Below, in pieces: positions 1 through 6,935 of a DNA stretch of 17,911 nt; the first letter of the stretch is position 1; every line of letters begins with the position of its first letter. A program made the translations under genes and the position numbers. Source of the stretch: an uncultured Bacteroidales bacterium (GTDB taxonomy: Bacteria > Bacteroidota > Bacteroidia > Bacteroidales > P3); NCBI GenBank assembly GCA_937906975.1, contig CALCUN010000046.1:1-17911 (forward strand), given 5' to 3'. The notes below the pieces were generated by a model, which saw only the letters and a program-made list of their open reading frames with translations, was not told the DNA's origin and did no database searches.

Positions 1-72
1 AGTATAAAAGATTATGAACACGATGAAAATTGGTACGTATTACCAGAAGACTCAATGGAATTTACAATATAA
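1..72 (+). CDS. C-terminal tail of an unidentified protein (5' end outside window)
   Basis: The first 23 codons are open and end at TAA (70-72), giving a tail rich in acidic and aromatic residues (DYEHDENWYVLPEDSMEFTI). The frame begins before the window, so neither start nor family can be seen. The gene reads in the same direction as the outer-membrane protein 62 bases downstream and could share its transcript, although the AT-rich gap has a possible operator in it. I do not recognise the family. The call rests only on the open frame, a normal stop and a plausible amino-acid mix, so it could be chance. Confidence 0.45.
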   Translation, partial: SIKDYEHDENWYVLPEDSMEFTI

Positions 73-86
73 AAACAAAAGATAGC

Positions 87-103
87 GTTAGTAAATTAGT
101 AAT
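87..103 (+). promoter_or_regulatory. Imperfect palindrome upstream of the beta-barrel gene, matching one at 1266
   Basis: GTTAGTAAATTAGTAAT lies 31 bases before the start of the outer-membrane protein gene. It aligns without gaps, with three differences, to the better palindrome GTTAGTAGATTACTAAC at 1266-1282 before the next exported-protein gene. A shared operator or promoter element is inferred; no known regulator was matched to it. Confidence 0.35.
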
Positions 104-134
104 TACAAAATAACAAATAAAAAATAAAAAAGTT

Positions 135-833
135 ATGAAACGTACATTAGTATTATTAGTTGCACTTTTTATGTGCGGAGTTGCGATTTCGCAAGAGAAA
201 GAAAAGAAGTTTACATTAAGTATTCAAGAGAATCTAATTCCAGCAGGAGATGCTACGTATGGATATGATATGTATGATTCAGATGGAAGATATGGTTGTG
301 ATTTAATATTTTTGAATTGGTTGCCGACAATAGAATTAGATTATGATAATACGTTTTCAGCACGTTTAAGATTTAATGTTTTACATGCAGATGAAGGAGG
401 TGGTCCTTATGATCCAAATGTGATGTATTTTCTACCACCATTCAAAATGAATCATTATAACCACGATATAGCAACCTCTACATCAATAACCTTAGGCTAC
501 AATCTTTTGAATAAATCAAAAGCACATCGTTTGAAACTCAGTGCAATCGTTGGAGCAGTCTATACTTACAAGGATTATTATTGGGGGCATGAGTATGAAA
601 ATCAAGATGATTTGCATTATTATACTCAAGCACCTAATATATATTTTTTACCAACCGAAAGAGCGTGGCATTTTCAAATAGGAGCGGAGTTAGCTTACCA
701 ATACTTCTTGCCATGTACTAACTATCGCTTGGGATTCGGTGCAAGTTACGAACTTTCTTATTCAAATTATAATGTACAACCAACAATCGGACTATTAAAC
801 CTTAACGTAAGCTGGAAGCTCTTTAACTTCTAA
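135..833 (+). CDS. Outer-membrane beta-barrel protein, family unrecognised
   Basis: The 232-residue protein starts with a signal peptide: MKR, a hydrophobic run of about 14 residues, and cleavage probably after AISQ, the usual Bacteroidota pattern. The mature part alternates polar and aromatic/aliphatic residues in strand-length stretches, is rich in Tyr, Asn and Asp, and ends in LNVSWKLFNF, whose terminal Phe fits a beta-barrel C-terminus inserted by the Bam machinery. It therefore probably sits in the outer membrane as a small barrel of about 8-10 strands. Substrate and partners cannot be told. It ends 22 bases before a strong terminator. The signal peptide resembles that of the next + strand gene at 1301, and both are preceded by the same palindromic motif, so they may be co-regulated. 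No SusC/SusD features are present. A soluble periplasmic beta protein is the main alternative. Confidence 0.72.
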   Translation: MKRTLVLLVALFMCGVAISQEKEKKFTLSIQENLIPAGDATYGYDMYDSDGRYGCDLIFLNWLPTIELDYDNTFSARLRFNVLHADEGGGPYDPNVMYFLPPFKMNHYNHDIATSTSITLGYNLLNKSKAHRLKLSAIVGAVYTYKDYYWGHEYENQDDLHYYTQAPNIYFLPTERAWHFQIGAELAYQYFLPCTNYRLGFGASYELSYSNYNVQPTIGLLNLNVSWKLFNF

Positions 834-855
834 AAATAAAACAAAGAAAAAACAA

Positions 856-899
856 AATATCTCTTAGGCAGGATTTACCAAACCTAAGAGATATTTTTT
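856..899 (+). terminator. Rho-independent terminator after the beta-barrel gene
   Basis: A perfect 13-bp stem, AATATCTCTTAGG (856-868) with CCTAAGAGATATT (883-895), encloses a 14-base loop and is followed by a T-run. It lies just after the stop at 833. The core CTCTTAGG/CCTAAGAG recurs in the terminator at 1674-1719. Confidence 0.85.
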
Positions 900-960
900 A
901 GTACAATAAGCCTCAAAAAAAAGTCTTTGCTTTTTCAAAATATTTCAAAGAAAAAAAATA

Positions 961-998
961 TTTTTTCTAAGAGAAATTTTATTTTTTCTTAGGAAAAA
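961..998 (-). terminator. Degraded hairpin with the same CTTAGG core, after the AraC remnant
   Basis: Arms 961-976 and 983-998 pair over 16 positions, with two G-T pairs on the + strand (A-C mismatches on the - strand), around a 6-base loop. On the minus strand it comes directly after the stop of the AraC-like fragment (1008) and is followed by a run of Ts, so it was probably that gene's terminator. Its two imperfect pairs suit a decaying gene. Confidence 0.5.
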
Positions 999-1007
999 AA
1001 CAGCGAA

Positions 1008-1160
1008 CTATTTTCTGAAATTTTTAGGGCTTTTCCCCGCAACTCTTTTAAAGAATCTTGAAAAGACCTCTATTGAAGAAAACGCCATTTTTTGAGCAAT
1101 GCTTTCAATAGATTCGGGACTTTTTTTAGCAAACGCTTCGCCTCCATTACTGTTTTTTAC
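1008..1160 (-). pseudogene. Remnant of an AraC-family regulator: C-terminal helix-turn-helix only
   Basis: On the minus strand, 50 codons lie between an in-frame TAG (1161-1163) and a stop (1008-1010). They read as the second helix-turn-helix and C-terminus of an AraC/XylS regulator: SIESIAQKMAF followed by FSSIEVFSRFFKRVAGKSP and NFRK-stop. This matches the family pattern of I-A-x-x-x-G-F, S, F-S-R-x-F-K-x-x-x-G-x-(S/T)-P-x-x-(F/Y)-R. The first helix-turn-helix and the sensor domain are missing, and only AT-rich non-coding sequence lies upstream. The fragment has no ATG at a sensible place. It is therefore a gene relic and is unlikely to be expressed. AraC proteins often sit beside the genes they control, so it may once have regulated one of the flanking exported-protein genes. 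The resemblance is strong although short. Confidence 0.72.
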
Positions 1161-1265
1161 CTAAATTTCCTTGTAAATAGTCAAAGGTTTTTTGATTTTT
1201 TTTGTATATTTTTTTGAAAATGAAAAGATTAATAAAATTCTCTGCAATAAAAAATGCAAGACTTC

Positions 1266-1282
1266 GTTAGTAGATTACTAAC
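1266..1282 (+). promoter_or_regulatory. Palindrome GTTAGTA-GAT-TACTAAC upstream of the small exported protein
   Basis: A perfect 7-bp inverted repeat with a 3-base spacer lies 18 bases before the ATG at 1301. A related copy lies at 87-103 before the previous exported-protein gene. The spacing and symmetry suit a dimeric repressor or activator; this is inference. No TAnnTTTG box was found nearby. Confidence 0.4.
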
Positions 1283-1300
1283 TTATAAAAGTAAAAGATT

Positions 1301-1657
1301 ATGAAAAGAGTAGTTTTATTAGCAATTGTGATGATGTTATCATCTGTTACGTTTTCTCAAACAAAAGCAAACATAGACAAAGACGATGCAAAGTATGTTG
1401 AGGTCGGAGTAAATGAAGAAAATCCACAAGATTACAAAACTTTGGAGATTCAAACAAAAGACGGAGAAAAAAGCAAGATAAAAATGAAAAAATTAAAGTT
1501 TGACAAATCGGAAATGACAGAAGGCTCTATAACATCAAGAGCATACAGCGTAGAAGATTTGAAAAACAAAATAGAAAAAAACAAAGAGAAATATTTTGTA
1601 AAGGCTATGTATGAAGAAAACAATGTCTATTACATCTTGTTTCAAGAAAGAAAATAA
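1301..1657 (+). CDS. Small exported protein of unknown function
   Basis: The 118-residue protein begins with a clear signal peptide (MKR, hydrophobic core, cleavage probably after VTFSQ), so it is exported to the periplasm or beyond. The mature part of about 98 residues is highly charged and Lys/Glu-rich (EKSKIKMKKLKFDKSEM, KNKIEKNKEKYFVKAMYEEN) and ends in an aromatic beta-like segment (NNVYYILFQERK). It has no Cys, no lipobox and no recognised catalytic motif. The ATG at 1301 is the only start in front of the signal peptide. It stands alone between a possible operator and a strong terminator. I do not recognise the family. Confidence 0.75.
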   Translation: MKRVVLLAIVMMLSSVTFSQTKANIDKDDAKYVEVGVNEENPQDYKTLEIQTKDGEKSKIKMKKLKFDKSEMTEGSITSRAYSVEDLKNKIEKNKEKYFVKAMYEENNVYYILFQERK

Positions 1658-1673
1658 CAACTCTTTGTTTTAG

Positions 1674-1719
1674 AAAAAAATCTCTTAGGATTAGTAAAAT
1701 TTTCCTAAGAGATTTTTTT
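1674..1719. terminator. Bidirectional terminator between convergent genes
   Basis: A perfect 17-bp stem (1674-1690 with 1703-1719) has a 12-base loop. The A-run at its base and the T-run at its top make it a good terminator on both strands. It lies between the stop of the + strand exported protein (1657) and the stop of the - strand transporter (1734), and contains the same CTCTTAGG core as the terminator at 856. Confidence 0.9.
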
Positions 1720-1733
1720 ATTGTTTCTAAGAC

Positions 1734-3122
1734 TTATTTTTTCCCTATTTTGAATCCCTTAATTCCATAGAAGAATAAATAAGCGTAAGACACCATCGGG
1801 ATTAGGAAAGAAATGCTTATGTTTGTTGCATCGGCTAAAAGTCCTTGCAAAGGAGGAAGTACTGCTCCGCCGACTATCATCATAATCAACATTGAAGAGA
1901 CTTGTGAGGTTTGTTCTTTCAATCCGTCAATTGCAAGGGTGAAAACATTTGACCACATAATAGAATTAAACAACCCTATCGCAAGTAAAGTCCAAATCAC
2001 CAAAGGAGAATTGATAGAAAGGCTTAAAACAATCAAGCAAACATTAACAAAAGCAAAGATTGCTAAGCTGCGAGCAGTTTTTCCCTTGCCAATAAACAAA
2101 CCAACGAAGTTCAAAGCGATAAATAACAAGAAAATCCAAACCTTTTCAAAACTTAAACCATGCAAAGAATTGTTTATAAAGAATATTACAGCAAATCCTG
2201 TTGCGGCAAGCAATAACATATAAAGCAATTTCTTTTCTATCTTCAAATTACTCAAACTAACCGAGCCGAGAAAACGTCCTATCATAGCACCACCCCAATA
2301 ATAAGAAAGATAAGCCGAAGCTAAGGCTTCGTCCATCTGCATAGTTTCTTTTAAATATGATACTATATTACTACCAACCGCCACTTCTGCTCCTACATAG
2401 AAGAAAATACCTAACGCACCCAATATAGTATAAGGCTTAGACCAAATAGAAGCTTTCTTACTTACTGAGGTTTCTTCTTCAATTGTTGTGTTGATTTTAG
2501 AAAAGTAGATAAAAATTGCAACAAGCAATAAAAGTCCTGCTAAAACTAAATAAGGGATAACCACAGTTGAAGGACCTTGATTTTCTTCTGGCTTAAACAT
2601 TGTAAAAATCAAATATCCGCCCAATGCAGGTCCTAAGGTAGTACCCAAAGAGTTGAATGCCTGACTCAAATTCAAACGAGAAGAAGCAGTTTGAGGCTCT
2701 CCGATGATTGCAACGAAAGGATTAGCCGCAATTTGCAAAAAAGTAAGTCCTAAACCTAAACAAAATAAAGTGCAAAGGAAGATAGAAAAACTCAAAGCCT
2801 TGTAAGCAGCAAAGGCAAACAACGAACAAGCAATAGAAGAAATTACAAGTCCTATTACAATTGTTGTTTTGTAGCCCCATTTGCTAATAGGGTCTTTCTT
2901 TTTCAAGGAAAGAATGTAGAAAGCAAATGCCCCTACGAAATAAGCGATAAAGAATGCAAATTGAACGATGTTTGCCTCAAAGTGAGATAGGGAATAAATC
3001 TCTTTAAGAAAAGGAATCAAAATATCGTTCAAAGAAGTGATAAATCCCCACATAAAAAAGAGGATTGTAATTGAAATCATAGGCATTATGTTTTGCCCTT
3101 TTTTTAAACTTGTTGTTGTCAT
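1734..3122 (-). CDS. Sugar:H+ symporter, MFS family, FucP/GluP-like
   Basis: This 462-residue inner-membrane protein has about 12 hydrophobic segments and the signatures of the fucose/glucose-galactose permease family. FFMWGFITSLNDILIPFLK (residues 22-40) holds the WGF and LND motifs, followed by LQIAANPFVAIIGEP (129-143) and RLNLSQAFNSLG (149-160). The C-terminal half has IMWSNVFTLAIDGL and a conserved GGAVLPPLQG loop. It should import a hexose or deoxyhexose with protons; the exact sugar cannot be read from sequence. The length is normal or slightly long, because of a polar loop near 215-225. Its ATG is one base beyond the stop of the M16 peptidase gene, so it is the last gene of the four-gene minus-strand unit and its transcript ends at the hairpin at 1674-1719. 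No sugar-catabolic gene is adjacent, which is unusual for this family. Confidence 0.9.
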   Translation of the reverse strand: MTTTSLKKGQNIMPMISITILFFMWGFITSLNDILIPFLKEIYSLSHFEANIVQFAFFIAYFVGAFAFYILSLKKKDPISKWGYKTTIVIGLVISSIACSLFAFAAYKALSFSIFLCTLFCLGLGLTFLQIAANPFVAIIGEPQTASSRLNLSQAFNSLGTTLGPALGGYLIFTMFKPEENQGPSTVVIPYLVLAGLLLLVAIFIYFSKINTTIEEETSVSKKASIWSKPYTILGALGIFFYVGAEVAVGSNIVSYLKETMQMDEALASAYLSYYWGGAMIGRFLGSVSLSNLKIEKKLLYMLLLAATGFAVIFFINNSLHGLSFEKVWIFLLFIALNFVGLFIGKGKTARSLAIFAFVNVCLIVLSLSINSPLVIWTLLAIGLFNSIMWSNVFTLAIDGLKEQTSQVSSMLIMMIVGGAVLPPLQGLLADATNISISFLIPMVSYAYLFFYGIKGFKIGKK

Positions 3123-3123
3123 T

Positions 3124-4365
3124 TTATTTATTTTTTAAATAATACAATGTTGAATACTTGGTGTTGTTAAAAAGATTGTTTGCAAGCGATTGTAAATCTT
3201 CAAGACTTACTTTGTTGTATTGCTCTCTTTCTTGATTTATTAAATGAGTTTTTCCTTCAAGGTGAGTAAAATAAGCAAGATTCATCGCTTTGTCTAATGC
3301 TTTTATGTTGCCAAAAGTGGCGTTTGCATCATTTTTGTTTTTCATCTTTTGCAATTCGTTTTCGGTAATCATATTTTCTTTCATTGATTTTAGCTCTTGC
3401 CAAATTGCTTCTTCACCTTGTTTTATATCTACTCCATCTCTATATTTTCCTGTTACGACAAAAAGCCCGCAATCGTCCTCGCCTGTTATGAAGGCATTGA
3501 TTTCGGTAAATAATTGTTGATTTACAACCAAGCTGTTATACAAACGTGTGCTTTTTCCATTAGATAGCACATCGGAAATAAGGTCATATTTATAGTAATC
3601 CTCGCTTAGTCGTCCGCCCATTTGGAAAATAATACAGATTAAGTTAGCAGGGACATCGGCTTTCACTGTTTTTTCACGATTTTCCATTTGTTTAGCCTCG
3701 GCAGGATAAGACTTTTTGATTGTTTTTGAGTAAGGAATTTTTCCAAATGCCTTTTCCACCATAGGTTTTAGCTCATTGAGTTCTACGTTTCCTGAAATTG
3801 CAAGAACTGCATTAGAGGGTGTGTAGTAGTTATCATAGAATTGTTTTGCGTTTTCTAAGCTAACGTTTTCTATATGCTCAATACATTTTCCTATTGTTTG
3901 GTGTTGATAGGGGTGAGAGGTGAAAGCAAGCTCTCTTATTTGCTTCCATAAATCTCCGTAGGGCTGATTGATATATCTTTGTTTGAATTCCTCTATCACA
4001 ACGCTCTTTTGAACTTCTAAACTTTTTTGATTGAGGTTTAGATTACGCATTCTGTCTGCCTCTAACTCTAAGGCGTATTGTAAATACATGTTTGGAACGG
4101 TCAAATAGTAGTTTGTGATGTCGTTATTTGTGAATGCGTTACTTTCTCCGCCTAATCGCTCAACTATTTGGTCGTAATTTTCAAAGTTTTTACTACCCGA
4201 AAACATTAAATGCTCAAAAAGATGTGCAAAACCCGTAGCATCGTCCTCCTCGTGCTTTGCTCCAATTTCATATAATAAATTAACAGCAACAAGAGTAGTG
4301 TTTTTGTCTTGATTAAACACTACTCTCAATCCGTTTTCTAATTGAAAAGTTTCAAAATTTATCAT
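3124..4365 (-). CDS. M16-family zinc metallopeptidase (pitrilysin/insulinase type)
   Basis: The 413-residue protein carries the inverted zinc motif HLFEH (His48, Glu51, His52) in GFAHLFEHLMFSGS, followed by GGESNAFTNNDITNYY and the third-ligand region VVIEEFKQRY (Glu125/126). These are the hallmarks of the N-terminal catalytic M16 domain; the rest is a typical M16 C-terminal domain, including the KSTRLYNSLV segment. The length matches single-unit M16B processing-peptidase-like proteins. It has no signal peptide, so it is probably cytoplasmic and degrades or trims peptides. It starts 5 bases after the addB-like stop and ends one base before the transporter ATG, so it is clearly co-transcribed. 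Many Bacteroidota M16 enzymes occur as active/inactive pairs; no partner lies in this window. Confidence 0.92.
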   Translation of the reverse strand: MINFETFQLENGLRVVFNQDKNTTLVAVNLLYEIGAKHEEDDATGFAHLFEHLMFSGSKNFENYDQIVERLGGESNAFTNNDITNYYLTVPNMYLQYALELEADRMRNLNLNQKSLEVQKSVVIEEFKQRYINQPYGDLWKQIRELAFTSHPYQHQTIGKCIEHIENVSLENAKQFYDNYYTPSNAVLAISGNVELNELKPMVEKAFGKIPYSKTIKKSYPAEAKQMENREKTVKADVPANLICIIFQMGGRLSEDYYKYDLISDVLSNGKSTRLYNSLVVNQQLFTEINAFITGEDDCGLFVVTGKYRDGVDIKQGEEAIWQELKSMKENMITENELQKMKNKNDANATFGNIKALDKAMNLAYFTHLEGKTHLINQEREQYNKVSLEDLQSLANNLFNNTKYSTLYYLKNK

Positions 4366-4370
4366 TATTT

Positions 4371-6935
4371 TTAGTTGTCTGTTTCGTTTGAAGCCTCAAA
4401 ATTACTACAAATTTCTTTGTAATCACAATAATTACAATTTTTTGTGCTTTTCCATTGCTTTTCTTTGTCGAAAATTTCCTCTAAGCAACTCTTTAAATTA
4501 TTTTCATATTCATTGAAAATAGCATTGTTAAACTCTGATACACTGCAATTGCTGTCTTTGTGAAGCAAATGCGGATAAATCAATTGTGTGTCTAAGACTT
4601 TGTAGCCTTTTTTTTGCAACAAATAGGCGTAAAACAAGATTTGAAGTGCGTAGGTGTTTCTTTTTTCATTTAAACCACTATCAAATAAATTTTCTATTTC
4701 GTTATCAAATATTTTTTTCTTCTTACTTGTCTTGTAGTCTATGACAACATAATCCCCCTCTTTGGTTTTGTCTATTCTGTCTATGATTCCGTATAGGTTT
4801 ATAGAAAAACCATCTAAGAATATTTTAACTTCATCTATTTCTTTTTCGGCTGCTAAAAATTTATTCTCACTTTTGTAGTATTTCTTTAATGCCTCTAAAT
4901 ATTTTATACAAGTATCTTTTTCCGATTGTGTGATTATTTCTTTTTCCTCTTCTTCAAATTCTTCAAAAGCAAGCCTTACACAATCTGTTTCGGCTAAGGT
5001 GTATTCTGATTCTACAAATTTTTCTGCTGATTTATGAAATAGTCTTCCAAAGACTAAGTAAGAAATATCAGTCTCTTCGGGTGGGGTTAATTTTTTTATG
5101 TATTTGAAATAGAATTTGCGACCACAGTCAAGATAAGTGTTTATCATGGAGGCTGAAAATCGCTTTTTCTTTAATTCTTCTAAGTCTTGGTCGGTTTTTT
5201 TGAATAGATCTTCAGAATATAGATTAGTTTGCCCCTTCATTGGCAAAGAGATGTATTTTTCTTCAAAACAAATTGTGCTTTCAAATCGTAGTTGGAGTAT
5301 AAATCTTGTGATTTCCTTGATTTTTCCTCCGTTTCCAAGGCTGTTATATACGAAGTCTAAATCTTTTCTACTTTGAAATAATCTGTAAAAGTAATAAGCA
5401 AAAACAGCAATCTTTTTCTTTTGGTCAATCAATCCAAAGGCATCTCTTACCGAAAGCGGAATAAAAGAACTCACACTGTTAATTTTAGGAATATATCCCT
5501 CGTTTGCAGATAAGACAAGTACGTGTTTGAAATTCAAATTTCGGCTTTCTAACAATCCCATTATTTGAATGCCGTCTGTGGCATCGGATTCAAAAGGAAT
5601 ATGTAGCCTTCTTAGTAAATACAGTAGGGTTTTCTTCAAAAAATTGTTTTGTAAAAATTCTATTTTGTTAAAAGATAAGGTGTTTTTAAAGTCGTTTAGT
5701 ATTTTTATTACCCCAAAGCAACTTTGCATTATTTCGGTTTTGTGGGTTTTTTCTCCTTTTTCTTTAACGAATAAGGTCAATTCTTCTAACTGCTCTATGA
5801 TTGGTTTTTCTATTTTTTGGATTTCGTCTATTTTTTCTTCAATTTCGTTAAATAAAGTAATGTTTGCAAGAGGATAACCCATAGCAATGTTTACTTTTAT
5901 TTCTTGATTGTTGATTTTTTTAGGTAAAGAATTTAATACAAATGGTAAAAGGTTTTCGTTTCCAAGTATTATAGCGATTTCATTCTGCTTTAAATCATCT
6001 TTATATTTGTTTTCCAAACCCTCAATCCAAGTTTTAATATAATAGGTGTTTTCTATTTCGTAAGAAGTCTTGATGAGGTTGATTTTTTCTTTGCTTTTGG
6101 AAATGGTGTTAAAATCATTTTTCGCAAAATCTTGGTTGTGTGGAAAATTATTTAGGTTGTTTTTCATGAATATTCCCGCTTCTTGATAGTTGGAATCGGT
6201 GTAATACTTATCGTAATCCCAATAAAAATCTACGCAATATTCATTTTTTAAAATTTTAAATATGCTTTCTTCACATTTGTTAAGTACATTGAAACCTACT
6301 ATTGCGAAATTTTGGTTGCGAAAGCGGATTTCTCCATTTTCTATGCGAGATAAAAAATCTCTGTAAATCATTCCAGAATATCCAATGCCTTGTTGATGTA
6401 GTTTTTCTTTAAAGTGGCAATAAATATCATATAAACAATTCCATATTTGTTTGAAATTCTTTTTTAATTCGGAGTTTTGTTCAAAGATGGTAAAGAAATT
6501 ATTTAATAATTCTTTTTGCTCTATGGTTAAATAGTCAAAAGTGTTTTCTACCTCTTTGTAATCTTCTATCAAACGAAAGACTTGTTTTGCATCAACAAGG
6601 TTTTTGTCAATGTCGTCAAAGTCTGAAAGAATTATTTTGCCCCAATTGTAAAATGTTTCAAAGGTTTCGCTATCGTTTTTAAGACAAACTTCTTTGTAAG
6701 AGAGGAATAATTGATAGATTAGCGAAAATTCTTCTGCTGGTTTGAGCAAAGAATATTCTTGAACAAAGTCTGCAATGCTTTTACATTCAGGTTGCCAAAG
6801 GGTTTGTTTGTTTTGGAACTTAAATTCTTGATTGAAATATTTTATTGCTCTTTTATTTGAAAATAATATTTGTAAATCAAGCAAGTATTCATTACTATGC
6901 TTTTTTATGTCTTGTGCTACTTTTTGTAAAAACAT
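4371..6935 (-). CDS. AddB-like nuclease subunit with Fe-S cluster motif
   Basis: The 854-residue protein has a divergent N-terminal half resembling a helicase without a Walker A motif. It then has an AddB-like segment (IMGLLESRNLNFKHVLVLSA, NEGYIPKINS) and a C-terminal PD-(D/E)XK nuclease. Visible nuclease residues are the LFHKSAEKF helix, GIIDRID (Asp719), VIDYKT (Asp733, Lys735) and QILFYAYLL (Gln765). Cys604 (YLDCGRKFYF) and Cys834, Cys837 and Cys843 (CNYCDYKEIC) form the four-cysteine pattern that clamps an iron-sulfur cluster in AddB/Cas4-type nucleases. With the gene upstream it should form a heterodimeric helicase-nuclease that resects double-strand breaks for RecA. It is shorter than Bacillus AddB, as is usual in Bacteroidota. 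Its ATG overlaps the addA-like stop by one base (TAATG), indicating translational coupling. Confidence 0.88.
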   Translation of the reverse strand: MFLQKVAQDIKKHSNEYLLDLQILFSNKRAIKYFNQEFKFQNKQTLWQPECKSIADFVQEYSLLKPAEEFSLIYQLFLSYKEVCLKNDSETFETFYNWGKIILSDFDDIDKNLVDAKQVFRLIEDYKEVENTFDYLTIEQKELLNNFFTIFEQNSELKKNFKQIWNCLYDIYCHFKEKLHQQGIGYSGMIYRDFLSRIENGEIRFRNQNFAIVGFNVLNKCEESIFKILKNEYCVDFYWDYDKYYTDSNYQEAGIFMKNNLNNFPHNQDFAKNDFNTISKSKEKINLIKTSYEIENTYYIKTWIEGLENKYKDDLKQNEIAIILGNENLLPFVLNSLPKKINNQEIKVNIAMGYPLANITLFNEIEEKIDEIQKIEKPIIEQLEELTLFVKEKGEKTHKTEIMQSCFGVIKILNDFKNTLSFNKIEFLQNNFLKKTLLYLLRRLHIPFESDATDGIQIMGLLESRNLNFKHVLVLSANEGYIPKINSVSSFIPLSVRDAFGLIDQKKKIAVFAYYFYRLFQSRKDLDFVYNSLGNGGKIKEITRFILQLRFESTICFEEKYISLPMKGQTNLYSEDLFKKTDQDLEELKKKRFSASMINTYLDCGRKFYFKYIKKLTPPEETDISYLVFGRLFHKSAEKFVESEYTLAETDCVRLAFEEFEEEEKEIITQSEKDTCIKYLEALKKYYKSENKFLAAEKEIDEVKIFLDGFSINLYGIIDRIDKTKEGDYVVIDYKTSKKKKIFDNEIENLFDSGLNEKRNTYALQILFYAYLLQKKGYKVLDTQLIYPHLLHKDSNCSVSEFNNAIFNEYENNLKSCLEEIFDKEKQWKSTKNCNYCDYKEICSNFEASNETDN

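Noticed and set aside
1152..1281. Another minus-strand open frame upstream of the AraC relic that could be its N-terminal part after a frameshift
   Set aside because: Its residues (KKNQKTFDYLQGNLGKKQ) do not match the AraC first helix-turn-helix, and the stretch is simple AT-rich sequence.
1813..2223. 136-codon + strand open frame inside the transporter gene
   Set aside because: It is the antisense of a clearly recognised MFS gene; the composition is a by-product, with no start context or homology by eye.
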